From assembly GCA_031273835.1 (NCBI GenBank), contig JAISRD010000098.1:1-7020 (forward strand): a stretch of 7,020 bases of DNA. The letters are read 5' to 3'. This document shows, one piece after another, positions 1-5,919 of the stretch. The first letter of the stretch is position 1; the number at the start of each line of letters is the position of its first letter. The translations under genes and the position numbers were made by a program. Under the pieces are notes generated by a model. It did not search any database. It was not told the origin of the DNA and saw only the letters and a program-made list of their open reading frames with translations. Origin of the DNA: Treponema sp. (GTDB lineage Bacteria > Spirochaetota > Spirochaetia > Treponematales > Breznakiellaceae).

Positions 1-71
1 AGATAAACGACCGTCCCGGCCCCGCAGGAGAGGAACAGGCTGAGCAGCAAAGCGGAAAGCAGAACCTTCAT
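1..71 (-). CDS. Lipoprotein, N-terminal fragment (runs off left edge)
   Basis: Only the first 23 codons lie in the window, read leftwards from an ATG at 71. They encode MKVLLSALLLSLFLSCGAG followed by TVVY. This is a Lys at position 3, a hydrophobic stretch and a cysteine at residue 16 in the context LFLSC, which fits a type II (lipoprotein) signal peptide with the relaxed lipobox common in spirochaetes. The mature protein would be lipidated on that cysteine and anchored in a membrane. It starts 55 bases beyond the stop of the DinB gene on the same strand, so it could be the next gene of the transcript. There is no strong Shine-Dalgarno sequence before the ATG, and an upstream hairpin may separate it from the operon. 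Function cannot be told from the fragment. Confidence 0.6.
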   Translation of the reverse strand, partial: MKVLLSALLLSLFLSCGAGTVVY

Positions 72-95
72 CCAAAGTAAGGAAGGGTTTCCCCA

Positions 96-121
96 GGCGG
101 AACCCCGGTTCCCGCCCGCGG
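96..121 (-). other. Inverted repeat between DinB gene and lipoprotein gene
   Basis: GGCGGAACC is followed after two bases by GGTTCC-C-GCC, giving an imperfect hairpin of about nine pairs with one bulged base. It lies just past the DinB stop codon. It lacks a run of T on the minus strand, so it is not a classical intrinsic terminator. It could stabilise the 3' end of the operon mRNA or form part of a Rho-dependent end. The role is inferred. Confidence 0.25.
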
Positions 122-126
122 AACCT

Positions 127-660
127 TCACCGGGGCAGAAAAGCCGCGCTGATCCCTGAATAATCGTTGTCGATTTTAAGGGAATCGAGGATCTGGGAAA
201 TCTGGCCCCGGTGATGGGTGTTGTGCATCGTAAGGTTACTCAGCATGAACGACAGGGGAACGGCGGGGGGATTTCCGCCGTACCACTCGGTCTTGACGGG
301 AAGATCGAGATCTCCCGCCGTCAGGGCCCCGGTCATGTTCACATAGGCGGCGTCGACGCTTTCCATCGTGGACTTCAGGTCCTTCCATTGGGCCCCGCTT
401 AAGGGCCCTTCGGGAAGGACAAAACCCTTCGCCGGCTCCAGGGCTTTAAGCGCCGCGGCGTTCCCCCCGAGGACAGCCTCAAAGATGCTTAAAAAGAACC
501 GGGTCCCTCCAAGGACATGCCGGAAAAGACCGGAAAGGCTTCCATAATAACTGCCCCGGTCCCGTTCCCGATCCTCATTGCTCATCTTGTCAAGAATGCC
601 GTATACGGCCCCGTTTCCCGCCTGGTTGTATTTGGCGTAGATCTCAAAAATTGTTTTCAT
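127..660 (-). CDS. DinB/YfiT-family putative metal-dependent hydrolase or transferase
   Basis: This is a 177-residue protein, a usual length for the DinB four-helix-bundle superfamily. The family's three metal-binding histidines can be placed at His48 (in LFRHVL) and at His146 and His150 (in MHNTHHRGQI, an HxxxH arrangement near the C terminus). Known members bind a divalent metal, and several act as thiol-S-transferases or other small-molecule detoxification enzymes using low-molecular-weight thiols. The substrate here is unknown. There is no signal peptide, so it is probably cytosolic. The ATG lies only 9 bases after the hydA stop, with AGGGA as ribosome binding site about 7 bases upstream, so it is very probably the last gene of the hydrogenase transcript. 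It should not be confused with the DNA polymerase IV that shares the name DinB. Family assignment is confident; function is open. Confidence 0.85.
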   Translation of the reverse strand: MKTIFEIYAKYNQAGNGAVYGILDKMSNEDRERDRGSYYGSLSGLFRHVLGGTRFFLSIFEAVLGGNAAALKALEPAKGFVLPEGPLSGAQWKDLKSTMESVDAAYVNMTGALTAGDLDLPVKTEWYGGNPPAVPLSFMLSNLTMHNTHHRGQISQILDSLKIDNDYSGISAAFLPR

Positions 661-669
661 GGCTTTTCC

Positions 670-2421
670 CTATTTTAAGTACAGTTCCCGGGGCACATAC
701 CTGGTGTGGAGCAGTTCGTGGGCCCTATGACCGCTGGGCTCGCCGAGGAATTCCTTGTACACCTGCTGTATAAAGGGATTCTGGTGGGAACAACGGTAGG
801 CCGACTGCTCATCGTCCCGGTAAATTCCGGCGATGCGCCTGGAACGGACCTCGTCGGTACAGCCGTAGGGCTGGCCGCCGCCGCCTATGCATCCGCCCCG
901 GCAGGCCATCACTTCCACAAAGTGGTAGGGCGTTTCCCGGCCGGAATCCCTGGCCGCCCGTATTCTGTCCAGCACCGCGGCGATATTCCCCATCTGGTGG
1001 GCCACGGCGATGCGTATTTTGGTGCCGTTGTTAAAGTCCACCTCCGCCTCTTTGACCCCCTCAAGGCCCCGGACCGGGGTAAAATTCACGTCCCCCAGTT
1101 CTTTTTTGGTTACCAGGAAGTAGGCGCTCCGCACGGCGGCTTCCATAACGCCCCCGGTGGCGCCGAAGATCGTTCCCGCCCCGGTATAGGGCCCCAGGGG
1201 ATTGTCCGCTTCCTCTTCGGGAAGGGCCATGATCTCAATACCCGCCTGCTTGATCATCCGGGCCAGTTCCCTGGTGGTGATGGATATATCCACGTCATAG
1301 CCATGACCCGCGCTTTTCATGTCGTCGTTGCGTTTGGTTTCCCATTTTTTGGCGGTACAGGGCATAACCGATACGGAGAAAACCTTGTCGGGATTAACCC
1401 CGGCCTTATCCGCCCAGTAGGCCTTGATCATGGCCCCCATCATTTGCTGGGGGCTCTTGGCGGTGGAGAAATTCGGTATCATATCCGCGTAGTACTTCTC
1501 CATATAGTCGACCCAGGCCGGACAGCAGCTTGTGATAAGCGGTATGGCCCCGGAGTTTTCGGTAAGTCTTTTTACCAGCTCCGTGCCTTCCTCCATAATC
1601 GTAAGGTCCGCGGAAAAGTTGGTGTCGAAGATCGTATTGAAACCCAGCCTGCGCAAGGCGGCGTAGATCTTTTTGGTAACGATGGTACCCGGTTCCAGGC
1701 CGAATTCCTCGGCCAGGGCGACCCGGACCGCCGGGGCGATCTGCACAACCGTATGGGTATCGGGGTTTTGCAGGGCGTTCCAGACCTTTACCGTATCGTC
1801 CCGCTCGTAGATCGCCCCCACCGGGCAGTGGGCGGCGCACTGGCCGCACTTGATGCAGGGGCTTTCCCCCAGGGGCGCGTCGGCGGCGCTGGCGATCTTT
1901 CCCTTGATGCCCCGGCCCAAAAATTCCAGGGCCCAGACATTCTGCATTTCCTGACAGACCTTAACGCAGCGTCCGCAGCGTATACACTTTTCGGGGTTCA
2001 GTACAATAGCCGGGTTTGAATCGTCAATGGGAAGGGCGCTGAGTACCTTGCGGTAGGGGCTTTCCCGTATCCCGAATTCCGCCGCGATAAGCTGGAGCTC
2101 GCAGTTGCCGTTTCGGGGACACTGGAGGCAGTCATTGGGATGATTTGAAAGGATCAACTCCAGCACGGTACGGCGGGTGGCGATGATCTCCGCGTCATGG
2201 GTGATGATGTCCATATTTTCCGAGACCGCCGTGGTACAGGCCCGTACCATCCTGGGACTCCCCGCCATGCGGACTATACAGATCCCGCAGGAAGCCCAGG
2301 GGGGAAGATCCGGGTTGTAACAGAGGGTAGGGATTTTAACGTTCACTTTCTTGGCCGCTTCCAGGATGGTCATTCCGTCCTCGACCTGCAGTGAAATGCC
2401 GTTTATTTTAAGGTTAACCAT
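670..2421 (-). CDS. hydA: [FeFe] hydrogenase catalytic subunit HydA (group A, NAD-linked multimeric type)
   Basis: This 583-residue catalytic subunit reduces protons or oxidises H2 at the H-cluster. The domains in order are as follows. A plant-type [2Fe-2S] domain has Cys34, Cys45, Cys48 and Cys62. A NuoG-like His-Cys3 [4Fe-4S] site has His94, Cys98, Cys101 and Cys107. A two-[4Fe-4S] ferredoxin domain has Cys146/149/152/156 and Cys189/192/195/199. The H-cluster domain has all three signatures: TSCCPAW at 297-303, MPCTAKKWE at 353-361, and EVMACRGGCIGGGGQP at 503-518. Cys300, equivalent to the proton-transfer cysteine of clostridial enzymes, is present. The C-terminal small-subunit-like segment ends in LLHTRY (571-576). 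Unlike Thermotoga HydA, there is no further C-terminal [2Fe-2S] domain. The ATG has a good AGGAG site about 6 bases upstream and lies 17 bases past hydB. No Tat or Sec signal is present, so the enzyme is cytosolic. With HydB and HydC next door it should form the NAD(H)/ferredoxin-linked, probably electron-bifurcating enzyme. Bifurcation itself is inferred. Confidence 0.97.
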   Translation of the reverse strand: MVNLKINGISLQVEDGMTILEAAKKVNVKIPTLCYNPDLPPWASCGICIVRMAGSPRMVRACTTAVSENMDIITHDAEIIATRRTVLELILSNHPNDCLQCPRNGNCELQLIAAEFGIRESPYRKVLSALPIDDSNPAIVLNPEKCIRCGRCVKVCQEMQNVWALEFLGRGIKGKIASAADAPLGESPCIKCGQCAAHCPVGAIYERDDTVKVWNALQNPDTHTVVQIAPAVRVALAEEFGLEPGTIVTKKIYAALRRLGFNTIFDTNFSADLTIMEEGTELVKRLTENSGAIPLITSCCPAWVDYMEKYYADMIPNFSTAKSPQQMMGAMIKAYWADKAGVNPDKVFSVSVMPCTAKKWETKRNDDMKSAGHGYDVDISITTRELARMIKQAGIEIMALPEEEADNPLGPYTGAGTIFGATGGVMEAAVRSAYFLVTKKELGDVNFTPVRGLEGVKEAEVDFNNGTKIRIAVAHQMGNIAAVLDRIRAARDSGRETPYHFVEVMACRGGCIGGGGQPYGCTDEVRSRRIAGIYRDDEQSAYRCSHQNPFIQQVYKEFLGEPSGHRAHELLHTRYVPRELYLK

Positions 2422-2438
2422 TTTATTCTCCTGCTCCT

Positions 2439-4253
2439 TTAGCTTTTTACGACGGCCCCGAATTTACAGGTCTTGAGGCATTCGCCGCACTTGAGGCACG
2501 CCGCCTGATCGATCACATAGGGAGGCCGCTTTTTATCGGGATACTTGGACGGGTCCGCTGCGGCAATGCAGCTGCCGGGGCACTTCTTGGCGCAGGCGCC
2601 ACAGCCTATACACTTTTCGGGATCTATGAGGAAGCGCACCAGGCTCTTGCACTTGCCGGAGCGGCATTTCTTATCCCTGATATGCTCCAGGTATTCCTCC
2701 CGGAAATTCTTTACCGTGGACAGGGTTGGGTTGGGGGCGGTCTGGCCCAGAGCGCAAAGGCTCGCCTTGGACATGGCGCTGCCTATGGATTCAAGCTTTT
2801 CCAGATCGCTTTCCTCGCCGTTACCCTTGGTGATTTTTTCCAGGATATTAAGGAGCTGGGTGGTCCCGATACGGCAGGGCGAGCACTTGCCGCAGCTTTC
2901 GTCCACACAGAAGTCCATGTAGAACCGGGCCACGTCCACCACGCAGTCGTCCTCGTCCATGACTATCATGCCGCCTGAGCCCATCATCGACCCGTTGGCC
3001 GTAAGGCTTTCAAAGTCGATGGGGGTATCAAGCACCTTGTCGGTAAGTATGCCCCCCGAGGGCCCGCCGGTCTGGACGCCCTTGAATTTCTTCCCGTCCT
3101 TGATGCCCCCGCCTATCTCAAAGATGATCTCCCGCAGGGTGGTTCCCATGGGCACTTCCACCAGGCCCGAATTCTTTACCTTTCCCGTCAGGGCAAATAC
3201 CTTGGTTCCCTTGGATTTCTCGGTCCCCAGTTTGGCAAGCCACGGGCCGCCCTTGGAGGTGATCACGGGGATATTGGCCAGGGTTTCCACGTTGTTGATG
3301 ATCGTGGGCCGCTGCCACAGACCCTTGTTGGCCGGGAAGGGAGGCTTGGGCACGGGCATGCCCCGGTTTCCTTCCACCGATTTGATAAGGGCCGTTTCCT
3401 CGCCGCAGACAAAGGCCCCCGCCCCCAGGCGTATCTCGATGTCAAAATCAAAGCCCGAATTAAGGATATTCTTCCCCACCAGGCCGTATTGCCGGGCCTG
3501 GTCCAGGGCTATCTTAAGCCGTTCAATAGCCAGGGGATATTCCGCCCGGATATACACAAAACCCTGGTTCGCGCCGATGGCCTTACCGGCGGTGATCATC
3601 CCCTCAATGACCGAGTGGGGGTCCCCTTCAATGGTGGACCGGTCCATATAGGCCCCCGGGTCCCCCTCGTCGGCGTTGCAGATCACGTATTTGACGTCCC
3701 CCTGGGCCTTGCGGGCCAGATCCCACTTAAGCCAGGTGGGAAAACCCGCCCCCCCCCGGCCGCGGAGACCGGAAGCCTTTACTTCCTCAATAATCTGTTC
3801 CTGGGTCCACTGGAAAAGGACCTTTTCAAGCCCCGCGTAACCCTCACGGGCTATGTACTCGTCGATATTTTCAGGATCGATGACGCCGCAGTTGCGGAGT
3901 ACCACCCGGAACTGCTTCTGATAGAACTGAATGTCCTCGATGGCCGTTTCGGTTTTAGTGGAATTGTCTTCTTTATAAAGGAGCCGTTTAACCTCGCGGC
4001 CCTTTACTATCTGTTCGGCAATGATCTCACGGGCGTCCTCGGGTCTGACGTCCACATAGAAGGATTCCTCGGGAAGCACCTTTACGATGGGGCCCCGTTC
4101 GCAGAAACCGAAACAGCCGGTCTGAACGATCTGAACCTCGTTGGTAACTTTCTGGGCCGCCGCTTCCTTGAGCAGCTCCTCGTAAATTTCCCGCCCCTTG
4201 TTGGATTCACAGGCGGTGCCCCCGCAGCACAGGATAAAGTGGTTAAACGCCAT
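2439..4253 (-). CDS. hydB: NuoF-like hydrogenase subunit HydB (FMN/NAD-binding, iron-sulfur)
   Basis: This 604-residue subunit is the NAD(H)-reactive, FMN-bearing partner of HydA. An N-terminal thioredoxin-like [2Fe-2S] domain has Cys10, Cys15, Cys47 and Cys51. The NuoF core follows, with the glycine-rich FMN site at 165-177 (GRGGAGFPTWLKW) and the acidic nucleotide site NADEGDPGAYMDR at 193-205. The NuoF [4Fe-4S] cluster has Cys454, Cys457, Cys460 and Cys500. A Cys530/Cys535 pair comes next. A C-terminal two-[4Fe-4S] ferredoxin domain has Cys548/551/554/558 and Cys586/589/592/596. This extended form is typical of HydB and HndC rather than respiratory NuoF. The Shine-Dalgarno AGGAG (4260-4264) overlaps the TAG stop of the preceding gene, with 6 bases to the ATG, so translation is probably coupled. 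Oddities are Trp174, where NuoF relatives usually have Gly (GFPTG), and a run of nine G on the coding strand that encodes the FMN glycines. Confidence 0.96.
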   Translation of the reverse strand: MAFNHFILCCGGTACESNKGREIYEELLKEAAAQKVTNEVQIVQTGCFGFCERGPIVKVLPEESFYVDVRPEDAREIIAEQIVKGREVKRLLYKEDNSTKTETAIEDIQFYQKQFRVVLRNCGVIDPENIDEYIAREGYAGLEKVLFQWTQEQIIEEVKASGLRGRGGAGFPTWLKWDLARKAQGDVKYVICNADEGDPGAYMDRSTIEGDPHSVIEGMITAGKAIGANQGFVYIRAEYPLAIERLKIALDQARQYGLVGKNILNSGFDFDIEIRLGAGAFVCGEETALIKSVEGNRGMPVPKPPFPANKGLWQRPTIINNVETLANIPVITSKGGPWLAKLGTEKSKGTKVFALTGKVKNSGLVEVPMGTTLREIIFEIGGGIKDGKKFKGVQTGGPSGGILTDKVLDTPIDFESLTANGSMMGSGGMIVMDEDDCVVDVARFYMDFCVDESCGKCSPCRIGTTQLLNILEKITKGNGEESDLEKLESIGSAMSKASLCALGQTAPNPTLSTVKNFREEYLEHIRDKKCRSGKCKSLVRFLIDPEKCIGCGACAKKCPGSCIAAADPSKYPDKKRPPYVIDQAACLKCGECLKTCKFGAVVKS

Positions 4254-4262
4254 GGTACTCTC

Positions 4263-4652
4263 CTACTTCATGATGTCGGCCGCGGGCCTGTTAAGAATAT
4301 GGTTGTCAAGCAGTTCATGCCCCAGGATATGCTTTTTTACGATTTCACCCGCCACGGCGGCGTCCACGTTGCCGTAGATCACTCCGGGCATTCCGGGGGA
4401 AATGACCTCAACGGTAGGCTCGGAATGGCACAGCCCCATGCATCCGGTCTGGCGCACCAGCACCTGATCCACCAGCTTGTTTTCGTCCAGCGCGTTGATA
4501 AAGGCGTCCAGGGTTACCTTGGCCCCCGCGGCGATACCGCAGGTCCCCATACCCACAATTACCTGGATGTCCTTCCCCTCGGCTTCCCGCCTCTGGATGT
4601 CCGTCTTTTTGGCTTCCCTGAGTTTGCGAAGCTCCTCCAATGTCATTGCCAT
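4263..4652 (-). CDS. hydD: Small thioredoxin-like [2Fe-2S] ferredoxin-type protein (HydD-like)
   Basis: The 129 residues form a thioredoxin-like ferredoxin fold of the NuoE C-terminal type, preceded by a charged helical N terminus (about 1-28). The core motif is GMGTCGIAAGA (34-44), followed by QTGCMGLCHSEP (68-79), which closely resembles the second cysteine pair of HydB. Only three cysteines are present: Cys38, Cys71 and Cys75. The first cysteine of the usual C-x4-C pair corresponds to Val33 or Gly34. Cluster binding is therefore uncertain unless another residue supplies the fourth ligand. Spacing is tight to hydB (9 bases). A strong ribosome binding site (GAGGAG, about 7 bases from the ATG) lies in the 56-base spacer behind the ATPase gene. 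The position matches the gene called hydD in the Acetobacterium hydCEDBA1 cluster as I recall it, so the symbol is by analogy. It may be an accessory subunit or electron-transfer partner of the hydrogenase. Confidence 0.82.
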   Translation of the reverse strand: MAMTLEELRKLREAKKTDIQRREAEGKDIQVIVGMGTCGIAAGAKVTLDAFINALDENKLVDQVLVRQTGCMGLCHSEPTVEVISPGMPGVIYGNVDAAVAGEIVKKHILGHELLDNHILNRPAADIMK

Positions 4653-4677
4653 AGCTCTCTCCTCGTTATGCTTATCT

Positions 4678-4710
4678 AAAAAAAGGAACGGGAAAAAATC
4701 CCCAATTCCT
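4678..4710 (-). terminator. Terminator-like hairpin with T7 tract inside the hyd operon
   Basis: On the minus strand AGGAA (starting within the ATPase stop codon) pairs with TTCCT. Inside these arms GGG pairs with CCC, extendable by a wobble pair, across a small internal bulge and a T-rich loop. The 3' arm runs straight into seven consecutive T (4684-4678). This is the layout of a weak intrinsic terminator or attenuator. It occupies most of the longest spacer in the operon, just upstream of the hydD-like gene. Because hydB and hydA lie beyond it, it must be leaky if a single promoter serves all genes. Confidence 0.45.
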
Positions 4711-5323
4711 AGGCTGATTCCTCTTCCTCGAGGGATCTCAGATACTTCCCCAGCAGGACCAGGGAGCCCGCGTCCTCAAGATCCCCCAGGGCGCCGGCCA
4801 GCTCCGTTTTCTTAAGCTCGTAATCAAGGTCCCCCGCCCCGCCCTTTCTGGACCGGCGTATGATTATTTCTTCCGGACCCTGAAAGAGCAGTACGGTACG
4901 GAACAGGCCGGGAATATCCCCCACCGGGGGGGTATCCACATTACCCAGATCGAACCAGGCCTCCACAACGGTACCCTGCCGTTCCCCGGCCTTTTCCGAC
5001 CCGGCCTTAACCGATGAAATATCCCAGCCCCCCCCCGAAAGGGAGGCGGTCTGTATCAGGAAGGGGATACCCAGTCCCACCTTCCTGCCGGGATGCTTCA
5101 CCCCATCGGTAACAAAGGGATCAAGGGCCCTGTCCAGTTCGGCCCTGTCCATCCCCCTGCCGGTATCCCTCACTAAAAAACGGAATTCCCCGCCTCCCGC
5201 GGGATTTCCCCCGGGACCCGGCGGGGGGAAATTCTCCCGTATTTCCAGCTCCACCAGGCCGACCCCCGATTCGGCGCCGTTTTGGGTAATATCGGCAACC
5301 AAATCGGCTAAGGTAAAATGCAA
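4709..5323 (-). CDS. GHKL-fold (histidine-kinase-like) ATP-binding protein of hydrogenase operon
   Basis: The 204 residues carry the ATP-binding half of a histidine kinase without a phospho-accepting histidine domain, sensor or membrane segment. Visible GHKL motifs are the N-box DITQNGAESG (11-20, Asn15), the G1 box DTGRGM (53-58), a DPFVTDG segment (68-74), the G2 box KVGLGIPFL (81-89), and the closing strand GTVVEAWF (117-124). Residues 135-204 form an extra C-terminal part ending in an acidic helix. Related stand-alone ATPases occur in hydrogenase operons of clostridia and acetogens (position of the non-maturase hydE in Acetobacterium). Their role is not established; assembly, activity control or anti-sigma-like signalling are possibilities. 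The start is a TTG, 5 bases after hydC, with AGGA about 11 bases upstream. No ATG or GTG fits the N terminus better, so the exact start is uncertain. A run of nine G falls within codons for SGGGW. Confidence 0.85.
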   Translation of the reverse strand: MHFTLADLVADITQNGAESGVGLVELEIRENFPPPGPGGNPAGGGEFRFLVRDTGRGMDRAELDRALDPFVTDGVKHPGRKVGLGIPFLIQTASLSGGGWDISSVKAGSEKAGERQGTVVEAWFDLGNVDTPPVGDIPGLFRTVLLFQGPEEIIIRRSRKGGAGDLDYELKKTELAGALGDLEDAGSLVLLGKYLRSLEEEESA

Positions 5324-5328
5324 GCGGC

Positions 5329-5817
5329 CTAGTTCCTGTATTTGGCGATAATTTCCGGAAGCTGATCCTTGTTGAGCTTCCCGTAGGTATCGGTCCCCAC
5401 GGTGATAACCGGGGCAAGGCCGCAGCAGCCCACACAGCGTACCGGATCAATGGAAAAAAGACCGTCTTCGGTAACCCCCCCCTCCCCTATGCCGAGGAGA
5501 TTCCGGGCTTCCTCAATGAGGTCCTGGCCTCCCTTGAGGTAACAGGCTGTCCCGAGGCAGACGGAAATCTTATGCTTCCCCGGTTTGGTGGTCTTGAAAA
5601 AGTGATAAAAGGTGATTACCCCGTAGATCCTCGCCAGGGGTATGCCGGTCAGCAGGGAGAGTTTTTCCGCCGCGGGCCGGGAAATAAAGCCGAAGGTTTC
5701 CTGGGTTTTATGGAGTATCATGATAAGACTCCCCGGTTTAGCCTTCCATTCGTCGATAAAGGCCATTAATTCAGCAGGAAAGCTTATCGTTTCCTTTTCG
5801 AGCGCCGCTTGAGCCAT
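5329..5817 (-). CDS. hydC: NuoE-like hydrogenase subunit HydC ([2Fe-2S])
   Basis: The 162 residues from the chosen ATG match the NuoE (24 kDa) family. The N-terminal three-helix region includes the family pattern around LARIYGVITFYHFF (residues 61-74 of the ATG form). The thioredoxin-like [2Fe-2S] domain has Cys87-x4-Cys92 (VCLGTACYLKGG) and Cys128-x3-Cys132 (RCVGCCGLAPV). It is cytosolic and passes electrons between the HydB flavin/cluster system and the rest of the complex. A TTG at 5829 would add four residues, but it has no ribosome binding site. The ATG at 5817 has GGGGG five bases upstream and is preferred. It is the first gene of the hyd operon, about 67 bases downstream of the predicted transcription start, and it is followed after 5 bases by the ATPase gene. 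Confidence 0.95.
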   Translation of the reverse strand: MAQAALEKETISFPAELMAFIDEWKAKPGSLIMILHKTQETFGFISRPAAEKLSLLTGIPLARIYGVITFYHFFKTTKPGKHKISVCLGTACYLKGGQDLIEEARNLLGIGEGGVTEDGLFSIDPVRCVGCCGLAPVITVGTDTYGKLNKDQLPEIIAKYRN

Positions 5818-5848
5818 GAAAACCCCCAAACTAATAGTAATATGGTTG

Positions 5849-5883
5849 AAGGGGCCCCAAAATCGCCTCTTTCAGGACCCTTC
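5849..5883 (-). promoter_or_regulatory. Stem-loop at the 5' end of the hyd operon leader
   Basis: Nine-base arms GAAGGGTCC and GGCCCCTTC (one mismatch) enclose a 17-base loop. With the -10 at 5891-5896 the expected transcription start is near 5884, so the mRNA would begin with this stem. It could protect the 5' end or modulate expression. Read as DNA, it is also an inverted repeat next to the start site that a regulator could bind. The structure is visible; the role is inferred. Confidence 0.4.
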
Positions 5884-5890
5884 TGGTTTT

Positions 5891-5919
5891 ATTATAGGGG
5901 GGAACCCAAAAATTTTCAA
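5891..5919 (-). promoter_or_regulatory. Sigma-70-type promoter of the hyd operon
   Basis: A -35 box TTGAAA (5914-5919) and a perfect -10 box TATAAT (5891-5896) are separated by exactly 17 bases. The -35 contains the TGA stop codon of the upstream XRE gene. The predicted start is about 5884, giving a leader of about 67 bases before hydC. No terminator separates the XRE gene from this promoter, so read-through from it is possible. Confidence 0.8.

Noticed and set aside
706..2019. Long open frame of 437 codons on the plus strand across hydA
   Set aside because: It lies antisense to hydA, which has every hydrogenase motif. Its translation has no recognisable domain and is rich in Gly/Pro/His/Val, as expected from the complement of a GC-rich gene.
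3489..4679. Plus-strand open frame of 396 codons across hydB and the hydD-like gene
   Set aside because: It spans two confident minus-strand genes and their junction, has no ribosome binding site or domain, and is explained by GC-biased codon positions.
5121..5450. Minus-strand frame of 109 codons over the hydC/ATPase junction
   Set aside because: It overlaps two well supported genes in another frame and shows low-complexity Arg/Gly/Pro composition without motifs.
5818..5829. TTG at 5829 as the start of hydC
   Set aside because: It would add only four residues and has no ribosome binding site. The ATG at 5817 has a G-rich site at proper spacing.
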